Shown one piece after another: positions 1 to 6,010 of a DNA stretch of 6,010 nucleotides (positions within the stretch are counted from its first letter, which is position 1; each line of letters begins with the position of its first letter). This DNA is from an uncultured Clostridia bacterium (lineage in GTDB: Bacteria; Bacillota; Clostridia; Oscillospirales; Ruminococcaceae). Position numbers and translations under genes: made by a program. Below the pieces are notes generated by a model. That model had not been told where the DNA came from, searched no databases, and saw only the letters and a list, made by a program, of their open reading frames with translations. The stretch spans positions 1 to 6,010 of the forward strand of contig CAMNBY010000241.1 in the NCBI GenBank assembly GCA_946533615.1. The letters are read 5' to 3'.

Positions 1-1
1 G

Positions 2-2080
2 ATAATAGTAGAGTCGCCGACAAAGATAAAGACCATAAAAAGATATGTCGGCAGCAATTATAATGTTGTGGCTTCAAAAGGCCATGTACGCGACCTGCCA
101 AAGTCGAAGCTGGGTGTCGATGTTGACAACCACTTTGAGCCGCAGTATGTGAATATCAAAGAAAAAGAAGATGTTATCAAGAGCATCAAGAAGCTTGCAA
201 AGAAGAGCGATCATGTTTATCTTGCAGGAGACCCCGACCGCGAGGGAGAGGCTATTTCCTGGCACCTTGCACAGCTGCTGGGGCTTGACCTGAACGAGAA
301 GAACAGAGTCACCTTCAACGAGCTGACCGAGACAGGCATAAAGGCCGGAATGAGCGCTCCGAGAGAGATCGACATAAATCTTGTGAATGCACAGCAGGCA
401 AGGCGTGTTCTTGACAGGCTCGTCGGCTACAAGATCTCCAATTTCCTCTGGAAGAAGATCAGGCGCGGGCTTTCCGCAGGCAGAGTGCAGTCTGTTGCTG
501 TTAAAATGATCTGTGACAGAGAGGACGAGATCCGCTCCTTTATATCCAAGGAATACTGGTCTATCGACGCCAAGCTTATGACTCGGGAGAGCAGAAAGGC
601 ATTCTCGGCAAAGCTTGCCACCGTTGACGGCGAGAAGATCGAACTCGAAAACAGGGAAGATACCGACAAGATACTTGCAAGGCTCGATAATGCCGAATAT
701 AAAGTCGCAAACGTTAAGAAGAGCATTCATAGGAAATCGCCTGCGGCTCCTTTTACCACTTCGACCCTCCAGCAGGAGGCCTCCAGAAGACTCTCGTTCC
801 AGGGCAGAAGGACGATGAAGACCGCGCAGGAGCTGTACGAAGGCCTTGACATCAAAGGTCTCGGACAGACGGGTCTTATAACCTATATGCGTACCGACAG
901 CCTCAGAGTTTCGGACGAGGCGAGAGCGGCAGCTTACGAGCTTATCAAAAGCAAGTACGGCGAGAAGTACGTTCCCGATACACCAAGAAAATTCAAAGTC
1001 AAGAGCAACGCTCAGGACGCTCACGAAGCGATCAGACCCACTCACCCTGAGCTTACGCCCGATATGGTCAAGGACAGCAACGTTTCTTCCGACCAGTATA
1101 AGCTCTACAAGCTTATCTGGGAGCGCTTTATCGCAAGCCAGATGGCAAGCTGCCTTATGGATACTGTTTCGGTGGATATAGAAGCCAATGGCTGCGGCTT
1201 CAAGGCTTCCGGCTATTCTGTTAAATTTGACGGCTTTACAGTGCTTTACGAAGAGTCGAAGGACGACGAAAGCGAGAACAAAAACGTTCTGCCTCCGCTG
1301 AAAAAGGGCGACACGCTGAAGCTCTCATCTCTTGACGGCAATCAGCACTTCACTCAGCCGCCTGCAAGATATACCGAGGCTTCGCTTGTCAAGGCTTTTG
1401 AGGAGACAGGCATCGGCCGTCCTTCTACCTATGTGCCGACCATTACGAATATCCTCTCCAAGAATTATATCGAGCGCGACGGGAAGCAGCTCAAGCCGAC
1501 ACCTCTCGGAGAAGTGACAAATGAATTTATGAAGGATCATTTCGATATGATCGTTGACGTTGCTTTCACGGCAAAAATGGAGAACCGTCTTGACCAGGTC
1601 GAACACGGAAGCAAGAGCTGGACAAAGACCCTTGATGATTTCTATAAAGATTTCTCCGAAGAGCTGACCAAGGCCGAAGAGGACATGGACGGCAAACGTA
1701 TCCAGGTGCCGAGCGAAACTACAGACGAAGTCTGCGAGCTGTGCGGCAAGCCTATGGTCATCAAGATCGGCAAATTCGGAAAATTCATGGCCTGCTCGGG
1801 CTTCCCCGATTGCAGAAACACCAAGAAGATAATACAGGAAACGGGCGGCAACTGTCCTTTCTGCGGCAAGAGAGTGCTGCTTAAAAAGTCCAAACGCGGC
1901 AAAAAATATTACGGCTGCGAGGATAACCCCAACTGCACTTTCATGACATGGGACGTTCCGACCGAAGAAAAATGCCCGCAGTGCGGCTCTACATTGTTCA
2001 GAAAGGGCGGCAAAAACGGTGTTCTGATCTGTCACAAGGAGAACTGCGGTTACGAAAAGAGCCTTAACAATGGCGGTTAA
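2..2080 (+). CDS. topA: DNA topoisomerase I (type IA), N-terminus cut by window edge
   Basis: Type IA topoisomerase that relaxes negative supercoils by cutting one DNA strand through a 5'-phosphotyrosine link. The frame is open from base 2 and gives 692 residues; only about five N-terminal residues should be missing, because the window opens with IIVESPTKIKTI, the first Toprim motif (catalytic Glu is residue 4). Numbering from base 2: Toprim DPD at 77-79, QQARRVLDRLVGY at 131-143, active-site Tyr295 with Arg297 in GLITYMRTDS (Tyr codon 884-886), DAHEAIRPTH at 339-348, and TGIGRPSTY at 469-477. The tail carries three four-cysteine zinc ribbons: C578/C581/C598/C604, C618/C621/C639/C645 and C658/C661/C677/C682. 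Total length near 697 fits Firmicute TopA (about 690). The GTG at 68 is an internal Val codon, since conserved catalytic sequence precedes it. The gene appears intact apart from the edge, and its stop overlaps trmFO. Confidence 0.98.
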   Translation: MIVESPTKIKTIKRYVGSNYNVVASKGHVRDLPKSKLGVDVDNHFEPQYVNIKEKEDVIKSIKKLAKKSDHVYLAGDPDREGEAISWHLAQLLGLDLNEKNRVTFNELTETGIKAGMSAPREIDINLVNAQQARRVLDRLVGYKISNFLWKKIRRGLSAGRVQSVAVKMICDREDEIRSFISKEYWSIDAKLMTRESRKAFSAKLATVDGEKIELENREDTDKILARLDNAEYKVANVKKSIHRKSPAAPFTTSTLQQEASRRLSFQGRRTMKTAQELYEGLDIKGLGQTGLITYMRTDSLRVSDEARAAAYELIKSKYGEKYVPDTPRKFKVKSNAQDAHEAIRPTHPELTPDMVKDSNVSSDQYKLYKLIWERFIASQMASCLMDTVSVDIEANGCGFKASGYSVKFDGFTVLYEESKDDESENKNVLPPLKKGDTLKLSSLDGNQHFTQPPARYTEASLVKAFEETGIGRPSTYVPTITNILSKNYIERDGKQLKPTPLGEVTNEFMKDHFDMIVDVAFTAKMENRLDQVEHGSKSWTKTLDDFYKDFSEELTKAEEDMDGKRIQVPSETTDEVCELCGKPMVIKIGKFGKFMACSGFPDCRNTKKIIQETGGNCPFCGKRVLLKKSKRGKKYYGCEDNPNCTFMTWDVPTEEKCPQCGSTLFRKGGKNGVLICHKENCGYEKSLNNGG

Positions 2081-3386
2081 GGTCATCGGTGCAGGCCTTG
2101 CAGGCTGTGAGGCTGCGTGGCAGCTTGCACAGCACGGACACGAGGTCGAGCTTTACGAGATGAAGCCCGAAAAATATACGCCTGCACACAAGTATCAGGG
2201 CTTTGCCGAGCTCGTCTGTTCCAATTCGCTGAAGGCCGAAAGGCTTGCATCTGCCGCAGGTATGCTTAAAGAGGAGATGCGAAGGCTCGGCTCGCTGACA
2301 ATGCGGTGTGCCGACAAATGCAGGGTCTCCGCAGGAGGCGCTCTCGCTGTTGACAGGAAGCTTTTTTCCGATCTTGTCACCGAACAGATCAGGAGCTGCG
2401 AAAAGATAAAAGTTATCAGCGAAGAGGTAACTTCCGTTCCCAACGGCTGCTGCATTATCGCTACAGGCCCTCTGACGGCAGACAGGCTTGCGCAGGACAT
2501 TTCACGGATCTGCGGTGAGCAGCTGTATTTTCACGATGCTGCCGCACCCATAGTTTCATTTGAAAGCATTGATATGTCAAAGGCCTTCTTCGCTTCGCGT
2601 TATGGCAGAGGAGAAGCCGATTATATCAACTGCCCGATGAACAAGGAAGAGTATCTGAGGTTTTACAACGAGCTGATAAATGCCGAAAGCGCCGAGCTGA
2701 AAGAGTTTGACAAGGAACATTTCAGCAAGGATAACTTTAAGGTCTATGAGGGCTGTATGCCTATCGAAGTGCTCGCAAAGCGCGGAGAAGACACGATGCG
2801 CTTCGGCCCCTTGAAGCCCGTCGGCCTGACAGACCCGAGGACTGACAGACGGCCTTATGCTGTCGTTCAGCTGAGAGCCGAGAATGCCGCAGGCACGATG
2901 TATAACATCGTTGGCTTCCAGACTAATCTGAAATTCCCGGAACAGAAGCGTGTTTTCTCGCTCATCACAGGGCTTGAAAATGCTGATTTCCTGCGCTACG
3001 GAGTTATGCACAGAAACACCTTCATCAACTCGCCGAAGCTTTTGACAGAGTTTTTCAATTTGCGCGAGCGTCCCGAGCTGTTCTTTGCCGGACAGATGAC
3101 AGGCGTCGAGGGCTATATCGAATCTGCGGCAAGCGGTATCTTCGCGGGCTTGAATATGGCTCGTATGATCGAGGGCAGGCCTCTTAGACCGCTGCCCGAT
3201 ACTACGATGCTCGGTGCTCTTTCAAAATATATCAGCGACTCCGCAGTTGAGAATTTCCAGCCAATGGGCTGCAATATGGGAGTGCTTCCGGAGCTTCCCG
3301 AAAGAATAAAAAACAAACAGGAGAAATATCAGGTGCTTGCCGATCGCGGCCTTGCTGCACTTGACGAATATATCAACGGGCTTTGA
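2070..3386 (+). CDS. trmFO: Methylenetetrahydrofolate-tRNA-(uracil-5-)-methyltransferase TrmFO
   Basis: Cytoplasmic FAD enzyme that makes 5-methyluridine at position 54 of the tRNA T-loop, using methylenetetrahydrofolate as carbon donor and NAD(P)H as reductant (known for the family, formerly called Gid). The 438-residue protein opens with the dinucleotide-binding motif VIGAGLAGCEAAWQLA at 5-20. It has the two family cysteines: Cys50 in FAELVCSNSLKAE and Cys229 in YEGCMPIEVLAKRG, matching the catalytic pair described for the Bacillus enzyme. The C-terminal flavin-binding motif FFAGQMTGVEGYIESAASG lies at 338-356. Length is normal (about 435). The ATG at 2070 is the only start that keeps the N-terminal FAD motif; it lies inside the last codons of topA (11-bp overlap, ATGGCGGTTAA). 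No good Shine-Dalgarno is visible there, so translation is probably coupled to topA. A topA-trmFO pair is common in Firmicutes. Confidence 0.97.
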   Translation: MAVKVIGAGLAGCEAAWQLAQHGHEVELYEMKPEKYTPAHKYQGFAELVCSNSLKAERLASAAGMLKEEMRRLGSLTMRCADKCRVSAGGALAVDRKLFSDLVTEQIRSCEKIKVISEEVTSVPNGCCIIATGPLTADRLAQDISRICGEQLYFHDAAAPIVSFESIDMSKAFFASRYGRGEADYINCPMNKEEYLRFYNELINAESAELKEFDKEHFSKDNFKVYEGCMPIEVLAKRGEDTMRFGPLKPVGLTDPRTDRRPYAVVQLRAENAAGTMYNIVGFQTNLKFPEQKRVFSLITGLENADFLRYGVMHRNTFINSPKLLTEFFNLRERPELFFAGQMTGVEGYIESAASGIFAGLNMARMIEGRPLRPLPDTTMLGALSKYISDSAVENFQPMGCNMGVLPELPERIKNKQEKYQVLADRGLAALDEYINGL

Positions 3387-3401
3387 GCCTGCCGCTTTCA
3401 C

Positions 3402-3410
3402 AGAAGGAGG
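3402..3410 (+). promoter_or_regulatory. Strong Shine-Dalgarno for plsX
   Basis: AGAAGGAGG ends six bases before the ATG at 3417. It is the best ribosome binding site in the window and fixes the plsX start. The surrounding 30-bp gap (3387-3416) shows no hairpin or T-run, so I see no terminator between trmFO and plsX. Confidence 0.9.
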
Positions 3411-3416
3411 ATAATA

Positions 3417-4436
3417 ATGAACATAGTAATGGACGCCTTTGGCGGCGATAATGCGCCTCTTGAAGTCATCAAGGGTGCAATAGATGCTCACCACGAATTC
3501 AAAGTAGACATCACACTTGTCGGTGACGAGGCAAAGATCAAGGCCTGCGCAAAGGACAATGGCCTTGATATCGAAGGCTTGAAGATCAGGCAGGCCGATG
3601 ATGTTATCGAAATTTGCGACGACCCCAAGGCTATAATCAAGAGCAAGAAGAATTCCTCCATGGCGGTCGGAATGAAGATGCTCGCCGATGGTGAAGGCGA
3701 CGCCTTTGTATCGGCCGGTTCGACCGGAGCACTTCTGGTAGGCGGAACGTTTATAGTAAAAAGGATAAAGGGCGTTAAGCGTCCTGCGCTCGCGACCCTG
3801 CTGCCGACGACCGACAAGCCCTGTATGCTTCTTGACAGCGGTGCAAACGCCGAATGCCGCCCCGAGATACTCGTTCAGTTCGGCCTTATGGGTTCGATCT
3901 ATATGAACAGAGTAATGAAAATGAATGCTCCCAAGGTGGCGCTTGCAAATATCGGCGCTGAGGAAAGCAAGGGAAGACCTCTGGAGCTGGAGACCTATCC
4001 GCTCATGAAGCAGGCGCCGTTCAACTTCACAGGAAACATCGAGGCGAGACACATTCCCTTTGACGAGGCTGATGTTGTAGTTGCCGACGGTTTTTGCGGT
4101 AATCTGATACTCAAGACCTATGAGGGCATGGGAAAATTCTTCTCCAAAGCCATGAAGGATATGTTCTACAAGAACACAAAGACCAAGCTTGCCGCAGCCA
4201 TGATGATGGGCAGCATAAAGGAATTCAAGAAGTCCCTTGACTACTCGGAGTACGGCGGTGCACCGCTTCTCGGCACAAGAAAGGCGATTATCAAGGCTCA
4301 CGGTTCGTCCAACGCCCGCGCTTTCTATAACGCTGTTCGTCAGGCAAAAGAGTTTATTGCTTCTAATGCTATAAATGAGATCTCGGAAGTTCTTTCTCAG
4401 ATGAAGGATCAAGACGGCGCTGCCGCCGAGGAATGA
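3417..4436 (+). CDS. plsX: Phosphate acyltransferase PlsX
   Basis: Converts acyl-ACP plus phosphate to acyl-phosphate, the acyl donor that PlsY uses to acylate glycerol-3-phosphate; it is a peripheral, membrane-associated enzyme at the start of phospholipid synthesis (family knowledge). The 339-residue product shows the family blocks in order: MDAFGGDNAP at 5-14, VSAGSTGALL at 98-107, LLDSGANAEC at 138-147, NIGAEESKG at 178-186, FTGNIE at 204-209, DGFCGNLILKTYEG at 224-237, YGGAPLLG at 279-286, and KAHGSSNARAFYNAV at 293-307. Length is usual (about 330-340); the last ten residues (KDQDGAAAEE) look like a short acidic tail. The start is supported by the AGAAGGAGG site six bases upstream. The usual partner gene acpP, often directly downstream, is not here: rnc follows after 15 bp. 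Confidence 0.98.
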   Translation: MNIVMDAFGGDNAPLEVIKGAIDAHHEFKVDITLVGDEAKIKACAKDNGLDIEGLKIRQADDVIEICDDPKAIIKSKKNSSMAVGMKMLADGEGDAFVSAGSTGALLVGGTFIVKRIKGVKRPALATLLPTTDKPCMLLDSGANAECRPEILVQFGLMGSIYMNRVMKMNAPKVALANIGAEESKGRPLELETYPLMKQAPFNFTGNIEARHIPFDEADVVVADGFCGNLILKTYEGMGKFFSKAMKDMFYKNTKTKLAAAMMMGSIKEFKKSLDYSEYGGAPLLGTRKAIIKAHGSSNARAFYNAVRQAKEFIASNAINEISEVLSQMKDQDGAAAEE

Positions 4437-4443
4437 AAGGGAG
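4437..4443 (+). promoter_or_regulatory. Shine-Dalgarno for rnc
   Basis: AAGGGAG directly follows the plsX stop codon and lies eight bases before the rnc ATG at 4452. It supports that start and re-initiation on the same message as plsX. Confidence 0.75.
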
Positions 4444-4451
4444 TGCTGTAA

Positions 4452-5147
4452 ATGGAGCCGAAGGAAAGCCTCGCTCTTTTGCAGGAAAAGATCAATTACA
4501 GCTTCAAGAATGAAAAGCTGCTTTTTGAGGCGCTTTCACATTCTTCCTTTGCTAACGAGAACAAAAACTACAAAAGCAACGAGCGGCTTGAATTTCTCGG
4601 AGATTCCGTGCTGTCGATAGTTGTTTCCGATTATATATTCAAGCACTTCACCCATATTCCCGAGGGCGATCTTTCAAAACTGCGTGCATCGCTGGTGTGT
4701 GAGAGCTCATTATTTGAGTTCGCAAAGACTATTGATCTTGGCTCGCATATCTTTCTTGGAAAGGGCGAAGACATGAATGGCGGCAGGGAACGGCCTTCGA
4801 TAGTTTCAGATGCCTTTGAGGCTGTTATCGCCGCGATATATCTTGACGGTGGGATAGAGGCTGCAAGGCCTTACATACTTTCGTTTATCCCGAAAGACAT
4901 CACGCCCAAGGGGTCTGACGCCTTCCACGATTACAAGACCATTCTTCAGGAAGTTATTCAGAGAAACCCCGAGGAGAAGATAATCTATAATCTCAAAGAT
5001 GAATTTGGCCCCGACCACGACAAGCATTTTACCGTTCAGGTAATGCTGAACCAGAATGTTATTGCGGAGGGCACGGGACGTTCAAAGAAGGCCGCAGAGC
5101 AGGAAGCCGCAAAAGAGGCTCTTGCCCTGATGGGTATAAAGCCGTGA
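4452..5147 (+). CDS. rnc: Ribonuclease III
   Basis: Double-strand-specific endoribonuclease that processes the rRNA precursor and trims structured mRNAs and small RNAs; it acts as a homodimer (family knowledge). The 231-residue protein has the usual two-domain layout. The N-terminal nuclease domain carries the signature NERLEFLGDSVLS at 43-55 and the second metal-binding block SDAFEAVIAAIYLDGG at 119-134. By alignment to E. coli the acidic residues are Glu44, Glu47, Asp51, Asp120 and Glu123 (E. coli E38, E41, D45, D114, E117), all present, so it should be active. A double-stranded RNA-binding domain follows from about 158 to 228 and ends in GRSKKAAEQEAAKEALALMG. The ATG is supported by AAGGGAG eight bases upstream. 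The stop TGA overlaps the GTG of the next gene. The plsX-(acpP)-rnc-smc neighbourhood is typical of Firmicutes. Confidence 0.98.
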   Translation: MEPKESLALLQEKINYSFKNEKLLFEALSHSSFANENKNYKSNERLEFLGDSVLSIVVSDYIFKHFTHIPEGDLSKLRASLVCESSLFEFAKTIDLGSHIFLGKGEDMNGGRERPSIVSDAFEAVIAAIYLDGGIEAARPYILSFIPKDITPKGSDAFHDYKTILQEVIQRNPEEKIIYNLKDEFGPDHDKHFTVQVMLNQNVIAEGTGRSKKAAEQEAAKEALALMGIKP

Positions 5148-6010
5148 GCAGACACAGCAATATCTCTGTTTTTGTGCCTCACGCGGGGTGCCCTTTCAAA
5201 TGTTCGTTCTGCGACCAGAACACGATCTCGGGCGAGGACGAGCTTCCTCGCGGCGAGGATGTAAAGCGCATCTGCGAGCAGGCGAGACGCGAGATCAAAG
5301 ACCCGGCAAATACAGAGATAGCTTTTTTTGGCGGCAGTTTTACGGCAATCGAGCGCAGCTATATGACCGAACTGCTCGATGCTTCGGCACCGTTTATCGG
5401 AGAAGGCGGCTTCAAGGGCATCAGGCTCTCGACCCGTCCTGACTGCATTGACAGCGAGGTGCTCGGTCTGCTGAAAAAATACGGCGTGACTGCAATTGAG
5501 CTCGGGGCACAGTCGCTTAGCGATGAAGTGCTTTCGGCTAACCGCCGGGGTCACACTGCCGAGGATATAAAAAAAGCCTCGGAGCTGATCAAAAGTCAAG
5601 GCTTTGAACTCGGCTTGCAGCTCATGGTCGGGCTTTACCGTTCGGACGAGGAAACGGAACGGGCGAATATCGCAAAGGTGCTTGAAATAGCGCCCGATAC
5701 GGTAAGGATCTACCCTGTGGTGATACTTGAACACACGCTGCTGGGTTCGCTTTACCGTTCGGGGAAGTATCAGACAATGCCGTTTGAAACGGTCGTCGGT
5801 ATCTGCTCCGATATGCTCCTCGATTTTGAGGCTGCGGGTATCAGAGTTATAAAATGCGGGCTCCACGCCAGCGAATTTGTTGAGCGGGATATGATCGGCG
5901 GCTTTTACCACCCTGCATTCCGCGAGCTTTGCGAAAGCGAGATATTCCGCAAGATGATCGAGGCTGAGTTGAAAAGGAACAGGGTCTTTGCTGATAAAAA
6001 CAAGAAAACT
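5144..6010 (+). CDS. Elp3-like radical SAM protein (C-terminus beyond window)
   Basis: 289 residues are visible and the frame is still open at the right edge. A CxxxCxxC iron-sulfur/SAM motif is formed by Cys16, Cys20 and Cys23 in HAGCPFKCSFCDQNTISG. GGSF at 63-66 is the usual SAM-amino-group contact. STRPDCID (96-103) and ELGAQSLSDEVLSANRRGH (119-137) resemble the Elp3-type radical SAM family, as found in short clostridial proteins without an acetyltransferase domain; no acetyltransferase part is seen so far. The substrate of these stand-alone proteins is not established as far as I know, and a role in tRNA modification is only a guess from Elp3. The start is GTG at 5144 (GTGA overlap with the rnc stop): the sequence after it (SRHSNISVFVPHAGC) fits the family N-terminus, and no in-frame ATG lies before the cysteines. 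Only a weak TGATGGG (5128-5134) precedes it, suggesting coupling to rnc. Residues 163-168 are GLYRSD where GLPGDT is usual. Confidence 0.88.
   Translation, partial: MSRHSNISVFVPHAGCPFKCSFCDQNTISGEDELPRGEDVKRICEQARREIKDPANTEIAFFGGSFTAIERSYMTELLDASAPFIGEGGFKGIRLSTRPDCIDSEVLGLLKKYGVTAIELGAQSLSDEVLSANRRGHTAEDIKKASELIKSQGFELGLQLMVGLYRSDEETERANIAKVLEIAPDTVRIYPVVILEHTLLGSLYRSGKYQTMPFETVVGICSDMLLDFEAAGIRVIKCGLHASEFVERDMIGGFYHPAFRELCESEIFRKMIEAELKRNRVFADKNKKT

Noticed and set aside
68..70. GTG as the start of topA
   Set aside because: The same frame upstream encodes the conserved VESPTK Toprim motif with its catalytic glutamate, so the true start lies left of the window.
74..1045. 323-codon open frame on the - strand opposite topA
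   Set aside because: It covers the Toprim and active-site region of topA in antisense, and the product is Cys/Leu-rich with no recognisable motif.
1325..2086. 253-codon open frame on the - strand opposite the end of topA
   Set aside because: The hydrophobic start looks a little like a membrane segment, but it is antisense to the zinc-ribbon region of topA and has no recognisable family.
3042..3047. TTGACA, a possible -35 box for an internal plsX promoter
   Set aside because: The position about 17 bp downstream reads CGAGCG, not a -10 box, and the site is inside the coding sequence of trmFO.
3387..3416. Possible terminator or promoter in the trmFO-plsX gap
   Set aside because: Only 30 bp, with no inverted repeat, T-run or -10/-35 pair; it contains just the plsX ribosome binding site.
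3222..4412. 396-codon open frame on the - strand opposite plsX
   Set aside because: It lies antisense to a clearly recognised plsX and the end of trmFO, and its translation resembles no family and lacks domain motifs. It is a codon-bias shadow.
5188..5442. 84-codon + strand frame within the radical SAM gene
   Set aside because: It overlaps the conserved radical SAM core in another frame, is Arg-rich and low in information, and has no separate ribosome binding site.
5036..5911. 291-codon open frame on the - strand opposite the radical SAM gene
   Set aside because: The + strand carries the conserved CxxxCxxC, GGSF and STRPD motifs; the antisense product has none and is not recognisable.

Overview
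The window carries five tightly packed genes, all on the + strand, with no RNA gene, mobile element, repeat array or gene-free stretch longer than 30 bp. Gene order (topA - trmFO - plsX - rnc - radical SAM), strong AGGAGG-type ribosome binding sites, a folate-type TrmFO and a codon use of roughly half GC point to a Gram-positive of the Bacillota, most likely class Clostridia. A Ruminococcus-like (Oscillospiraceae) gut bacterium is my best guess, but the genus is an inference from protein style and not demonstrated.

Layout: 2-2080 is DNA topoisomerase I (topA), lacking only its first few residues because the window begins inside it. 2070-3386 is trmFO, the FAD/folate tRNA m5U54 methyltransferase, overlapping the end of topA by 11 bp. 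After a 30-bp gap holding a strong Shine-Dalgarno comes plsX (3417-4436), the phosphate acyltransferase of phospholipid synthesis. A 15-bp gap leads to rnc (4452-5147, RNase III). Its stop codon overlaps by 4 bp the GTG start of an Elp3-like radical SAM protein (5144 onward), which runs off the right edge.

The spacing (11-bp overlap, 30 bp, 15 bp, 4-bp overlap) and the absence of any visible terminator suggest one transcription unit or two read-through units. It is a housekeeping cluster: DNA supercoiling, tRNA modification, membrane lipid initiation and RNA processing. In related Firmicutes dprA often lies upstream of topA, and smc/ftsY often lie downstream of rnc; neither is visible here.

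I did not find a new biological system. The points worth a second look are the absence of acpP between plsX and rnc, and an unusual sequence (LYRSD where PGDT is expected) in the radical SAM protein, coded by a 14-base stretch that recurs exactly 117 bp downstream. The translational coupling of rnc to a radical SAM enzyme of unknown substrate is also noted.
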